Assembly (NCBI GenBank): GCA_016490735.1
Contig: JAEMWC010000968.1
Location: forward strand, 42,501-106,500
Length of the DNA stretch: 64,000 nt
Direction of reading: 5' to 3'
Origin: Pachyseris speciosa
Lineage: Eukaryota > Cnidaria > Anthozoa > Scleractinia > Pachyseridae
Shown here: positions 47,921-59,740 of the stretch, one piece after another
Numbering within the stretch: the stretch's first letter is position 1
Layout: each line of letters opens with the position of its first letter
Position numbers and translations under genes: made by a program
Notes under the pieces: generated by a model
The model's input: only the letters and a program-made list of their open reading frames with translations
Database searches by the model: none
Told to the model about the DNA's origin: nothing

Positions 47921-48850
47921 ATGGGTGATAAACAAACTTCAAGTCAAGGAAGCCAGTGGAAGCACGCGGATGTTACCCCACTCCCGAAAGTAAAACAAGT
48001 CGTAGATCCAAAAAAAGAACTCAGACCGATCTCGCTAACCGCATCGCTTTCTAAGGTCGCAGAGGACTTCGTGGTATCAGATTACATAAGACCCGCCTTA
48101 GAGAGGATAGCCGATTCAAACCAGTTCGGTACCGTATCAGGCTCATCCATTGTCCTCGCTCTGTTAAGTATGATTCACGAGTGGCTCCTAGCAATAGACG
48201 GAAACAGCACATCTGTGCGTGTTTTCCTCTTCGATTACCACAAGGATTTTGATTTCATTGATCACGGAATTCTGGCGGCCAAACTAAAGGAAGTCGAGGT
48301 CCCTAACAGTATCGTTAACTGGATCCTGGACTTCCTGTCAGATCGGTCCCAGAGGGTGAAACTCAGTCGTGACTGTTTGTCTGAATGGGGCGCGGTACCA
48401 GCAGGTGTCCCCCAAGGGACTAAATTGGGGCCTTGGCTCTTTTTGCTCATGATCAATGACGTTGTAACCCCCAGTGCGTTCTTTGGGATGTGGAAGTACG
48501 TGGACGACACCACCTTGTCAGAAAAAGTACCGAGGGAGCAACAAAGTAGAGCACAAGAAGCAGTAGACCACGTTACCAACTGGTCAGCGGAAAATTTATT
48601 CCAGCTAAACCTTGAGAAAACTAAAGAGCTCACCATCAGCTTCCGTCGTTCCCCGGAACACTTCGACCCAGTCACAGTTGATGGGATACAGATTCAAGCA
48701 ACGACTTCCAGCAAGCTTCTCGGCCTTATCATTAACAACACACTAACATGGAACGATCACGTTGATAGTTTAATTAAGAAGGCAGCTAGGAAAATTTATT
48801 TCCTCGTGCAACTAAAAGGAACTATGTCAGCTGAGGAACATGCGCAGTAG
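47921..48850 (+). pseudogene. LINE reverse transcriptase (CR1/jockey-type), N- and C-truncated
   Basis: Blocks in order: WKHADVTPLPK, LRPISLT, FGTVSGSS, VRVFLFDYHKDFDFIDHG (first catalytic Asp), AGVPQGTKLGPWLF, then the YVDD catalytic box, LNLEKTKEL, and SKLLGLIINN. Catalytic aspartates intact. The last codons (from 48817) come from the inserted transposon, which supplies the TAG at 48848-48850. No endonuclease part remains. Confidence 0.88.
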
Positions 48851-49771
48851 GGACCGGCTGGTACTAATTTGCATACAGCTCATCACAACCGTCTCGCTCG
48901 CCCGGACGCCAGCCATTGTTTCCTACGTGCCGACAACACTTTCATACAACGCGGAGAGAAGAATTTACGTGCCTGTTTTTTCGAAATCATGGAAATTGTC
49001 GTTGCTGTTATCGAAAGCGAGTCTATTGTGGTGAGTCTAGCCTGTTTATTCGCGTTGTATGTTGTCTGACGTGAATACTGCTGTCATTTTCTCTTCGGAT
49101 TGATTGCGGCAAACACTTTTGATGACAGTGACTTACTTTGTTTCCCTTTCGTTTTTAGACCGATCCTTGCATCTGCAAGAATACTTGTTCTCGAAAAACT
49201 ACCTCAAAAACCAATGGTTTCCGCTGTAAAACTGCAAAGTGCATTGCACCAATTTATGTACTTGTGGAACGAAGAACTGAATTAAAGTCATGTCAAAACA
49301 AACCGCTAAGCTTGAATGTCTTATCAAATGCAAAGCATCGAAGATGTCCCGCGAACTTGGAATCGGTGGAATAACTGCACTTTAATTTCGCCGATACCCA
49401 AGAAGAATGAATTAAACAATCCAGACAAATCCTCTGATTTCCACGTTCCTAAACTTTGCGTCTGATGGCGTTGCTGTAGTAAATTCTCTTTCGTCCGCTG
49501 CTAGCACGACGACCGCCGCTAGTAGACATCACAATTCCACGAAAATAATTCTTCCAAAGCCAAATCTCAAAAACATTGCTACAAAAGCTGTCTGTATTTC
49601 CTTAAGACTGATTGTGAGCAAAAACTTCCTCAATTTCTCTCAAGATTAATGCGATTCAAACAGATGAAATCGGCTACTTGGAACCTTCGACAGCATTTGA
49701 AAAAGTTGGGCTAACGTTTTCAAAAGTTTCCTGACCAACTCGCGCATGCGCGATGGATGACATAGTCCCTT
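48817..49771. mobile_element. 955-bp DNA transposon nested in the LINE
   Basis: Target duplication TAAA at 48813-48816 and 49772-49775. Ends AGGAACTATGTCA and TGACATAGTCCCTT are imperfect inverted repeats, followed by CATGCGCAG/CGCGCATGCG subterminal motifs. No transposase. Removing one TAAA plus the element restores continuity of the LINE frame, which confirms the boundaries. Superfamily not assigned. Confidence 0.82.
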
Positions 49772-49775
49772 TAAA

Positions 49776-50174
49776 CGGGCGCGCGTTCCAGTCGAAGACC
49801 TTGTCGCTTACTACTGCGCATGTATTAGATCTTCCCTTGACTACGCTTGTCCAGTTTTTCATTAGTCTCTACCTCAGTATTTACAGTCGGAGTTAGAAAG
49901 TGTTCAGAAAAGAGCTCTGGTGTGTATTTTTCCAAGAATGCCGTACAGGGAAGCCTAAGAGCGCGCTTTCTTGACCTCTATCAGGGAACACCACGAAGAC
50001 ATTACAAAGTCATTATTTAGATCAATCAGCGACAATCAGAACAGTAAATTATATCACCTAATTCCAGAAGCCTACAGCCCTCGTTACAATTTTAAGCGCC
50101 AAAGAACGTACAATGTACCGGCAGCCAAGACAAAGCGTTTCGCTAATTCGTTTTTTTGTGAAGTGTGTGGCTGA
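49776..50174 (+). pseudogene. LINE RT C-terminal region
   Basis: Encodes VAYYCACIRSSLDYACPVFH, then SELESVQKRAL, and ends KTKRFANSFFCEVCG before TGA at 50172-50174. These are the conserved C-terminal blocks of CR1-like RT proteins. Internal stops are present (after FH, and near 49959). Confidence 0.8.
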
Positions 50175-50320
50175 AACCAACTCAAGTTTGTGATGAATGA
50201 GAACTTTTTAATAGAACTTTAAGCCATGATATTTATATTTATATTTATATTTGTATAGTTTGTAGCTTGTAAATAATTACGCAATTCAGTATTTTACTGC
50301 GATGTGATTTAATAATAAAC

Positions 50321-50820
50321 CAGTCTCTCTCTCTCTCAACCCTCAACTCAATTGTCATCCTTGTAGCTTTGTTATTGATTTTCTAGATGTGTTTGAGCTA
50401 CTTATCTCATTGGCCAAAATACAAGTCATGGTACTTGTATTAACCACTCTATATACACTGTAAAAATGTGAAGTGTCGGATAGAGGCGCTTGATCTCATT
50501 CTTTTTTTCCAAAATATACAATTCAGTAGCACCAGTTTAGCAGTCTTTAAAATAGAATTTTGATGAAAATGTTGAATGAAAGATGATTGTGGTTTTTTGT
50601 CCCTTGGTGGTAACTAGTAATTCTATCCACATTAATGAAAAATTTAATGTTCACAATTTTTCAACAAAAAATGTTATCACTGCTCAAGTCCATGTGAGTT
50701 CACAATTAACTGTTGAATCTAAGACTGCTGTTGATCTCTATGGATGGAGACACTACATCAGTTACTTGGAACAAAAATGGCAGTCAACAATTACAACCAA
50801 GCCGACATTTAAAATTCAAT
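50321..50820. other. Noncoding, unassigned
   Basis: (CT)n at 50325-50337; no gene. Confidence 0.4.
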
Positions 50821-50879
50821 AAAATAATAATAATAATAATAGCAATAATAATAATAATAATAGTAATAATAAGAACAAC

Positions 50880-50914
<35 letters not shown>

Positions 50915-50935
50915 CAACAACAACAACAACAATGA
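50821..50935. repeat. (AAT)n/(AAC)n microsatellite
   Basis: Interrupted AAT repeats turning into AAC repeats. Confidence 0.93.
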
Positions 50936-51074
50936 AACTGTCCAGCTAATTGTCCTTGCAAAGTACAGAATAAAAAAACAAAAAAAAAACAAAACAAGGT
51001 TGAACTGAAAGCATAATTATAGACACAAGGCTCTTGGAGCACAGAGCCTACCAGCCAGTTCAAATAAGCTGTAT

Positions 51075-51213
51075 GTACCTCAAGAAAAATCGGTAAGCAG
51101 GGTCGCACAACCAACACAAACTCAGCCCACTTATGGCATCATCCATGCAGGATTCTAACCCCGGCCACTTTGGTGGAAGGCGAGTACTCTCACCACTGTG
51201 CCAATTCCCTGCT
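51075..51213 (-). mobile_element. tRNA-derived SINE fragment
   Basis: Minus strand: TTGGCACAGTGGTGAGAGTAC A box and a degraded B box (GGTTAGAATCC) with the aatgg/cca context of the 7912 and 37266 SINEs. The body is decayed; the (AAT)n array at 50821 may be its tail. Confidence 0.65.
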
Positions 51214-51864
51214 TCCCAGCATTATGCTAACTGTTAATAAATGCACATACACATGTAGCATGTTCTTTAAAAGTTCTACATTACATTTTCATCTCAATCA
51301 AAAGTCTGTTTAGTGTTCTTTCTGTGTACAGTACCGTTAATGATCAACTTTGAAGGTTCCGGCCAGCCTAACAAAATTTCCATTTCAACTCAAACTGAGT
51401 ATGGACAAGATGCCTGTCATAAATACATGCATTAGGGAAAATTAGTCTAAGTACAGCGTACATGTATTTAACCAGTCATGATCTGATAAATATTCAGGTG
51501 AACTGTAAACAGTTATCTTCAAACCCACAAAGTCTAAAACAAAAACATACTTGTATGTATACACTGTAGTGTGCATATGTGGCACCATCATGCTTAATGA
51601 CATAGTTGTGACATGGCTTATGTAAAGTTGTATGCCTTGCAAACGGTTGGTAAGCTAGACATGTCAATGAATTACCTGCAACAATGCAATAAACTTTCAC
51701 AAGTTCAAAAGTATCGTTGAATGAACTTCCACTGACAAGTTCAGAAGTATCATTTACACTGTAAGTGCCAGCTAGTCTCATTGGTTTAATAAGGTACTGA
51801 GTAGACAATGTAGCTTCAATTAAGCTACAACAGTAGAATGATGCTGCTACAATCAGGTATCCTA
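51214..51864. other. Noncoding, unassigned
   Basis: No gene supported. Confidence 0.4.
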
Positions 51865-53355
51865 GCTGGAAAAGTTGAAAATTTACAGGCGCCTGTAAAT
51901 CCAATTTCCAAAGTGTAAATCTGGATTTACATGTTTTGTAAATTATAATTTACATGTTAAGGTTTTGTAAAATAAAATTTACAAGAAATTTACATGTTGG
52001 AGTGGATCATGTAAATGTACTGTAAATAGTTATTTACAGGACCATGTTCTTGTGGTATAAATTGACGAACCTGTAAATAACATGTAAATTATTTCAAGTA
52101 GATTTACAGTATCTCACTCATGTAAATGGTTTCAAACTATCCTGTAAATAACATGTAAATGGATACAATCCTGTAAACTGAATTTACATGAAACTTTCAT
52201 GTTTTAGGGGGACATGTAAATTTGCTCTAAATAATGATTGAAAGTCATTCCTGGAAGTATAATTTGAAGAACATCAGACGGCGGGGCTAAAATACAGGTC
52301 ACAGGTTACAGATCACAGGTTACAGGTCACATGTCACAGGTCACAAAAAAATTAAAATAAAGAAAATTAAAAATAGTTATAAAACTTAAAAATAATTAAA
52401 AAATGGGTTTGAGCCATGTCTTACACTTCCCAACCAGTAAATATTGCCAGTAAGTTGTCATCCTTCTTAGGCACTTAAGTGACAGCAACTGACGAAAATA
52501 AAGAACGTGATAAAACGGGAACATTCACGAAATTAACTCGGTCTTCTGTTTTGATTCATTGAGTGTACGGATCAACTTTTGCCATGAACGAATTAACTGC
52601 GTAGCCGAGCAAACAAATCAAGGCCAAAGATTCAAATTCAAATGCGATAAATTAAATTGGCGCCAGCAGCAATTTAGAATTTCTTCTTGCAAACTTTTCT
52701 GCCACTCTAAATTCCCCCCTTCGTCTTATATCTTAATTAGCAGCCAACAGACGGCTGAATATATTGCAAAAAAACCGCATGACCTTCACACAGGTTTTAA
52801 TGCACCAAAACTATACTTATCACCTGTACTTTGAAGCCGATAAATAAATAAGCGAATTGTCAGAAATGTACACTTGTCCTTCTTCACTAACCGCCAGCTT
52901 TTGGGAACACAATATAGAAATGAAAGCAAATTATACCGGACAAAAACAAAAGGTAACAAGCGGCTTACCTCGTAGTCAGTCATCTTAGCTACTATGTGCT
53001 CGAGAACTGATCACATGACTACATCCCTTCGCTTCGAGGGTAGGGTGTGCTGTTTTTGTTTTGTAATTTGCAGTCAGTTTTCGTGATTTTTGTACAGTCT
53101 TATTTCCTAACTATCTTTGACATTTTTATTTTTCTTTGATTTTAATTAAAATTATTTTTTGTTTTAACCATTTTTCAATTATTTTTATTTTCTTTATTTT
53201 TCTGACCTGTGACCTGTGACCTGTGATCTGTGACCTGTAACCTGTGACCTGTATTTTAGCCCCGCCGAACATCAGATGTAAATAACATGGAAATATTGTT
53301 TCCTGAAAATAGGGTAAATGTTCCCGTAAAAGTTATTAACAGGGTCATTTTCTGG
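51865..53355. mobile_element. CACTA-like MITE interrupted by a Mutator-like MITE
   Basis: The left end GCTGGAAAAGTTGAAAATTT resembles the 34213 terminus, and the complement of the right end reads ACCAGAAAATGACCC. Between 51885 and 52255 there are more than ten TGTAAAT/ATTTACA motifs in both orientations, with a few more at 53277-53340. Without the inner 988-bp element and one target copy it would be about 490 bp. Exact ends uncertain. Confidence 0.5.
52279..53266. mobile_element. 988-bp Mutator-like MITE, 10-bp target duplication
   Basis: GAACATCAGA lies at 52269-52278 and 53267-53276. Ends CGGCGGGGCTAAAATACAGG and its complement are followed on both sides by tandem GGTCACAGGTTACAG-type repeats and an A-rich zone, giving inverted arms of about 150 bp. 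Related to the 33566-42884 element (GGCGGG..., GCAGGTCACGGGTCACAGG). No ORF. Confidence 0.85.
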
Positions 53356-53945
53356 TAAGCATAATGTTTTAGTGTAAGGTGATGTTTACAAGTTAGTAGT
53401 TTCGCTAGAGTAGGAAGAATCCTCAAGTTACCATCCACGTGAGGAAGGCCCGGGTGGGCTGTTGAATGCAAACCTTTCAATAACTTGAAATCGAAGCATT
53501 TGTTTCTTCTCCCCTTTAAAGAAATTGAGCCCGGGAAGAAAGAGTTCAATATTGGCCTTAACTTCAGTTAACTCGAACAATGTATACATTCCTTTTTGGT
53601 GTCATTTATAAGGTAAGCCGATTATACCTTAAACGAAAAGGGGACAAGAGGATCTTGATACCTTGGTAATCGACTGTAAACATGTAAATGAAGCGGCAAA
53701 TCGGAAGAATGGCTGTCAAATAAATAAGCAAATTCCGAAAAACACTTCAAAAACGGGTCGGGCTGGACGCTCGTGCTGGGAATCGATTTTTGAATATACC
53801 ATATATGTAGTATCTGCCAAAGCTCAAGAGTCAAACGCTGCCATCGACAGTGTGGGCTCACTTAACTCGGTAACCGCGCCGCTATTACTGGCGCTTTTTT
53901 AACGCCGTTGGGTTCAAAATAAGTTACGTATTCCACTAGGAAAGT
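53356..53945. other. Noncoding, upstream of an exon candidate
   Basis: No gene recognised. Could hold the promoter of the 53946 exon. Confidence 0.35.
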
Positions 53946-54005
53946 ATGGCTCAACTGCAAGCGAAAGATTGTTCGATTATTTTGAAGACTCGTGCTTCTT
54001 CTGAG
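53946..54005 (+). other. Candidate first coding exon
   Basis: ATG in an AAAGT context opens 20 codons (MAQLQAKDCSIILKTRASSE) ending exactly at a consensus donor gag|gtaagt, phase 0. No downstream exon was identified within the window, so the gene is unknown. Confidence 0.4.
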
Positions 54006-55072
54006 GTAAGTTAATTTTTTTTGCATTTTCTTGTGTTTTAAAATTTTGGAACCGGCTCCTCTTTCACAACGGACGATCGAACACTCGATACTTAACATGT
54101 ATTCTACCTGAAATGGCGATCATTTGCAAGGGTAAAGAGTGTTTAAATTAGGGATTCAAAGTGAAAAATTATTGAATTCAAAAGGGTTTTTATCAAGATC
54201 GACTATATCAATACATGAAGCTTTATTTTATTCACAAGTCCCACGAATTGGTGCAGACACAATTGCAACACCCGTACCGCTCGTTGTAAATATCAATAAG
54301 ACTTAAATATAAAGCATCTGTCTCAAAATGATCAGCTTCAAACATGCTGCATTTTTCGCAGGTATCAATTGAAGAATCATGAAGATATTATTTATATTCA
54401 ATATCGAGGGCAGGGGTCACTGCAAAAAGCCATATTGACTTCAAAGCATGTGTTTTCACTTGCATACACAAGGTAAATTAAGCTTCAATTAATAAACTTA
54501 ATTGCCATATAAAGTGTGTAGGTCTGCAGTGCACCAGTGAACATTAAGTGATAGACTGAAGAAATGGATTAAAATCAACAGAAGGGTTTCAGTACAAGCC
54601 AAACACACAACTGTCTCGTCTCCTTTCTTGATGAAATACCATAAAGTTTCTCAAGTAACCATCCCAAAAGACATTAGTCTATAAAGTGTGATGATTGTGG
54701 ATACTCATTAAATCAATGCAATTTATTTTGGCCGGTTGAATTAGATACAGCAGAAGGATTCTTGAAAGCAAATGGTTTGAGGACCTGACACCAGTCTTGG
54801 TTGTTAAGAATAGGGTACAGTATCTTTTCTACTTAATATGTTACAGTCAGTGCGTTAGCAAGGAAATGCTTTTGCTGCTAAAAAAAACACAGTGTACATG
54901 TAAGTGAAAATTTTCAACACTAGTCCAGAAAGAAGCCCACTTCACTTCACTTCACTTTCACTTCACTTTATTTCAAAAATTTATGATATACAATTTAGAA
55001 AAATACACAACCTGGATGTAGCAAAGCTAATCGAGGCGGGTTGTGTAACTTACAATCAAATTTAGCAAAATG
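54006..55072. other. Noncoding, unassigned
   Basis: Includes a (CTTCA)n run at 54939-54970. No gene. Confidence 0.4.
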
Positions 55073-55138
55073 AATTCTTAGTAATAAAGGGGATTAGTTT
55101 CTAAAGAACCTGTGGTGCTGCATCGGTGGGGGAGTGAA

Positions 55139-55187
<49 letters not shown>

Positions 55188-55244
55188 ATACAGGGATTCG
55201 ATTAGCTGACGTTTCGAGCATTAGCCCTCCCTGGTGAAAAACCT

Positions 55245-55925
55245 CACAGGATCTTTGAGGATCTTTAAAGATCTTCAAAGACCTGTCAAAGATCCTTAAA
55301 GATGAGGATCCTGTAAAGATCTTTGTAGGATCTTTGAAAGATCTTCAAAGATCTTCAGATGCTAAAACTACTTGCAAAGATCTTTGAGGACATTTCAAGG
55401 ATCTTGTGAGGATCTTGCAAAGATCCTAGTGAAAATCAGTATAAGGATCTTGGCAAAGATCCTTAAAGATCTTATGAGGATCTTTTTAAGGATCTTAAAA
55501 AAAATCTAAATCAGGATCAAAAATCTAAAATCTAAATCAGGATCAAAAATCTAAATCAGGATCCTTGAAGATCCTCAAACATTCTTTGAGGATCCTTCAA
55601 AGATCTTAAAAGGATCTTTAGAGTGATCTTTAAAAGATCTTTATCAGGATCCTTAAAGATCTTACCAGGATCCTTCAAAGATCTTAAAAGGATCTTTAGA
55701 GTGATTCTGGAAAGATCTTTATCAAGATCCTTGAAGATCCTACGAGGATCCTTCAAATATCTTAAAAGGATCTTTGGAGTGATCCTGGAAAGATCTTGAT
55801 CAAGATCCTTGAAGATCCTACGAGGATCCTTCAAAGATCTTTAACCGATCTTTAGCATCATCTTCATAGGATCTTTAAAGATCTTCAAGGATTTTAATAA
55901 AGAGCTTTGAAAGGTCTTTATGTTA
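55245..55925. repeat. Left AAGATC/GGATCTTT array
   Basis: Dozens of GATC-centred units such as aggatctttaaagatc in alternating orientation. 55560-55840 also shows an about 120-bp higher-order repeat. Confidence 0.9.
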
Positions 55926-55944
55926 ATTAATTTCCAAAATGTTT

Positions 55945-56190
55945 CAAGGAATTCTCAGAAATTCCCAGAAATTCCAGACAATGCAAATCACACACACATG
56001 AATTTGGTTAGGAATTGCTGGGAATTTTTAGGAATGGTTTGTACATGTTTAGAATTCCTAGGAATTCCCAAGATTCTAAGTAAACGAAGCTTAGAATGTC
56101 TGAGAATTTTTAAGAATGTTCACTTTGTAACACAGTAATGGCTTGGAAAAGCATGGAATTTCTAGGAATTTCTGGGAAGTCAGTGATCAG
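55945..56190. repeat. Left GGAATTCC/AGAAATTCC array
   Basis: At least ten ggaatt- or gaattcc-type motifs, including agaattcctaggaattccc near 56052. The partner array lies at 58990-59060. Confidence 0.75.
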
Positions 56191-56274
56191 AGGCCTCAAG
56201 TCTTTTTATTTCATTTTATTAAAAACAAAACAAAGTAATGTAAATCACTGACTGGATATGGAAGGAAGTAAGTC

Positions 56275-56742
56275 ATGCTCCTCTACTCACATTTTACCTT
56301 TTCCTTACATCAAATATGCTTGTTTATTCCATGCCAGAAGATCAATGAATTCATGTACTCAGAAGTTTGTTTTTATAATGCAAGCACTACTTTTTACAAG
56401 AGGGCAATTTTCTCTGAGTTAATTGATCCAGAAAATAATTTCTGCTCTCTCTTGCACGACACATGTTCTCTTAAATTGAGAAAGAAAACTCAAAACAGCA
56501 GCTATTTTGAATGGCAAGAGAGACTGGGAGTGAATGAGCCGTTTTGGTCAGCAGTCACTGAACTCAGGGCTCATACATGAAGTACCTACGCAGAAAAAAA
56601 CCGTTGCTTTATTCTGGCGGATTTTCACGTTGTTGATAAGCACATCTCGCCCAATTTTCCTTTGTTTTAAGCTTAAAATGATGTCTCAAAACACTACAAA
56701 GCACATGAATGATCTTTTGAAACAGGTAAGCTTTAGTTAAAA
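56275..56742 (+). pseudogene. Possible decayed coding region in the 4.46-kb element
   Basis: Two overlapping frames: 56275-56580 (KRAIFSELIDPENNFCSLLH) and 56534-56740, the latter ending MNDLLKQ next to a donor (cag|gtaagc at 56734). Not recognised; may be an exon of a lost transposase. Confidence 0.3.
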
Positions 56743-57807
56743 GCAAATTATATTTTGATATTATTTTGATGAACGATTGACTTCAAATGTTTGACTGAAG
56801 ATCGACCATGTGCTTTTTTCCTCGAGACTGCAAGCTAATTTCAGGCCATTTAAATGTACTAAGAACTCTGTAACCTTCCCATGGCATAATAGTACCTTTT
56901 TTAAAGGAAAAAAATGTCTTTTAGTTCAACTGGACAATTTTGACTCGATTTGTTTTATAATGACTGTAGATTGCGTTTCTTGGTTGTTTGTGTTGTTGAT
57001 TTCTGTCAGTGTATTCAAAATAAAGTTGAAGATCAGTCATGGAGTATTTCACATTGTAAACTGTTCCTATAAATTAGGGAGTAATACAGATCACTGAATA
57101 CAGTGATCTCTTGGAAGACTCATTTTAACCCCACAGTTTTTTTTATGCAGATGCTTAACGCTCACAGTTGTTATGAGGGCTCAGGACTCGTCCTCTCAAG
57201 CCTAGGCACCAAATGCTTCCCGTCAAGCTTAATAGTCTTTAGGACTTCACATTTAAATAACTGTAGCTGTTATCTCTTAACTGCTTAAGTTTGTTGTGAT
57301 AATTATGTGAGAGTGTAGAAATAGAATTTGTAGATTCTGAGTTTAAGACAACAATTCTCTTGATCTGAACTGTGATGGATCATTTAAAGACCCATGTTCA
57401 TCCGAGAGGCCTTGCGCGCGTTTGTTATTGTTTTTAACCGTCTCTGTTGTTCATTTTTGCGATCTGATTGGTTTACCAGATTCTCCCACTGAGTTCCAGT
57501 GGCATGACACATAACAATGAAATGATAATTGATTTATTATTCTATATTCCTGTGATTTGAATCTTTTTGTGTCTGAGAAAGAAATCAGTTCCTCCAAAAA
57601 CGCTGCAAATAAGTGTGGTTCATCATGTAACACTTTCAGCGACTGAGGAAGCGAGGGAAGTCAATCGTTTCGCTTGCATTTACTAGTATGGCTAACTAAA
57701 AGCTATGCAATAAAGGATTCTCAATAATTAAATAAGTTATGCCGCCTTGAATACACCTAGTCCATATATTTAATTTTAGTGCTCCATAAGGCTTACCTTA
57801 TCATTAT

Positions 57808-58412
57808 AGAAATTGCTGGGAAGAGAAACAAACAGTGTTCGACTTGATGGATGCTCATTTATCAGATACAAAACCACGATCGAGTCTGGTTCATTTGCAG
57901 ATAAATTAGAACCGCATGATCAAAATATTCACCAAGGTCGGACATCAGTTGAAATCTGGCATATCGCTACGACAGATTCAAGTTCGGAGGTACCAGATCA
58001 TCCCTTTTCTTTGCTTAAAAATACTAGCTAAGCAAAGTCTGAGATGGGCATCTTCCTTCGGGTTAACACTGTACAGCACTGTCAACTCTGAGATCAGAGG
58101 TCATTTCAAATGGCAGCGACCCTATGCATGTATCAACAAAGTAACGGGACAAAAGTCGCATTTTGCCAGGAAAATTATGAAACAAATTCAAGGAGACAAC
58201 AGCCTTACAATGGAAGACAATATTCCAACATGTTTTTGCAGAATTACCTTCAGGTTGACCCCAAACTAAACGGATTTTTAACAAGAGCCCGCCAGCAAGT
58301 AATTTCACGTTACTCGAAGTTCAACAACACTAGTTGCCTACAAGGTCTTTTCCTCACTGCTACGACGACTGTTGTTGAAAGTATTGACGCAAATGAAGAG
58401 AGAGGATGTTAA
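57808..58412 (+). pseudogene. Unrecognised coding-like region with two stops
   Basis: After an acceptor-like cattatag the frame reads LGRETNSVRLDGCSFIRYK to a TAA at 58029-58031, continues to a TGA near 58090, then stays open (NYLQVDPKLNGFLTRARQQV) to 58412. Composition is protein-like over about 200 codons. Probably a degenerate element-encoded protein or captured exon; no family identified. Confidence 0.35.
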
Positions 58413-59104
58413 GAAACCACAACGACAAAAATTAGCGATACTCGGGAAATAAGCCGGATGAACAAGGATTATTTTCGCAAAATAACACTCACTGGCGATT
58501 TGCGTATTTTCCGTCTGAGATTCAGTGTGGCGCGCAATGCGTCTTGGATGAACATGGGTCTTTAAACTTACTATAATAAATATTACAATTTCTCTTACCT
58601 TTTTTGCAAATGTGCACTACATGTATCTGAAATTTTACTATAACAATGCAGACATGATAAAAAACTAACCAATTTCTGTTGTTTATTGGTGTTTTGGGAG
58701 CAATGTTACTTGTCGTTTCTACCCCTTGGAAGGCCTAAACCATACTCTGGAAGTAACTTATCAAACTTTACTTAACATGTATCTGTCTGGGGGTATTTTT
58801 TAATTTGCATTAAAGTTATTTTAAACCTATTTTTTGCATTCATTAGCTCTATTTAAAGGTACTATATTTTAAAACCCTATTTGACTGTTTAAGGCTATCT
58901 TCAGTTCTATATTTTTTTAATAAATACATTCAGATACCTGAGAGATCTTTTGTTTTAATTCTGAGGTTGTCTTACTGTAGCATTCAATCAATTCCTAGGA
59001 ATTCTTTGGAATTCTAATTAAGTTTGGCTAAAGGTAAAAAAATTCCAAGGAATTCCTAGCACATCAAAATAATGATAGTTACGACTATTTTTGTGATTTT
59101 GGGA

Positions 59105-59680
59105 AGTTCAAAGTAGTACAAAGTCTTGCAAAGGTTTATCCAAGATCCCTGGAGATCTTTTGCAAGATTATATGAGTTCCTTTAAGATCTTGGCAAGCTC
59201 CACAAAAGATCCTTTAAGATCCTTGAAGATCTTTTGCAAAGTTATTAAAGATCCTCAAAGATCTGGGCAAGATCTGTGAAGGGTCCTTGAAGATCCTCAA
59301 AGATCTTCAAAGGATCCTTAAAGATCCTTAAAGGTCTTTGGTAAGGTTATTGAAGATCCTCAAAGATCTGGCCAAGACCTGCAAAGGATCCTTGTAGATC
59401 CTTAAAGATCTTGGCAAGATCTGCAAAGGATCCTTAATGATCTTTGGCAAGATTATTGAAGATCCTCAAAGATCTTGGCAAGATCTGCAAAGGATCCTTA
59501 AAGATCTTTGAAGATCCTTAAAGATCTTGCCAAGATCTTCAAAGATCTTGGCAAGAAAGTTGAGGATCCTTAAGGATCTTGGCAAGGATCCTTGAGGATC
59601 CTCAAAGATCTTCGCATTAGGATCCTCAAAGATCTTCATGAAGATCTTTAAGGATCTTTGAAGATCCTTAAAAGATTTTC
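59105..59680. repeat. Right AAGATC/GGATCTTT array
   Basis: Mirror-position array of the same motifs with recurring ttggcaagatctgcaaagg units. Confidence 0.9.
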
Positions 59681-59740
59681 ACCAGGGCTTCATAGTTAGC
59701 CCTTCGTCGTTAGCGCTTCATCGTGCTGAGTGATTATTCG

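Larger units (their letters stand above)
47921..50320 (+). mobile_element. CR1-like LINE, 5'-truncated, interrupted by a DNA transposon
   Basis: RT core at 47921-48816, interruption at 48817-49771, RT C-terminal region at 49776-50174, then an AT-rich 3' tail with ATATTT repeats and an aataaa-like signal. No ORF1 or endonuclease upstream, so it is 5'-truncated, the usual fate of target-primed insertions. Confidence 0.85.
55229..59687. mobile_element. 4.46-kb DNA transposon with layered subterminal arrays
   Basis: Ends CCCTGGTGAAAA and TTTTCACCAGGG, possible 2-bp duplication CT (55227-55228, 59688-59689). Immediately inside, both ends carry GATCTTT/AAGATCC arrays (55245-55925, 59105-59680), and further in GGAATTCC/AGGAATT arrays (55945-56190, 58990-59060). 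The ends resemble CACTA-type termini; no recognisable transposase. Confidence 0.7.

Noticed and set aside
50809..51117. ORF rich in Tyr and Cys
   Set aside because: It is a translation of the AAT/AAC microsatellite.
55245..55925. CRISPR-like or satellite array
   Set aside because: Units overlap without unique spacers, alternate in orientation and are mirrored at the other end of a transposon.
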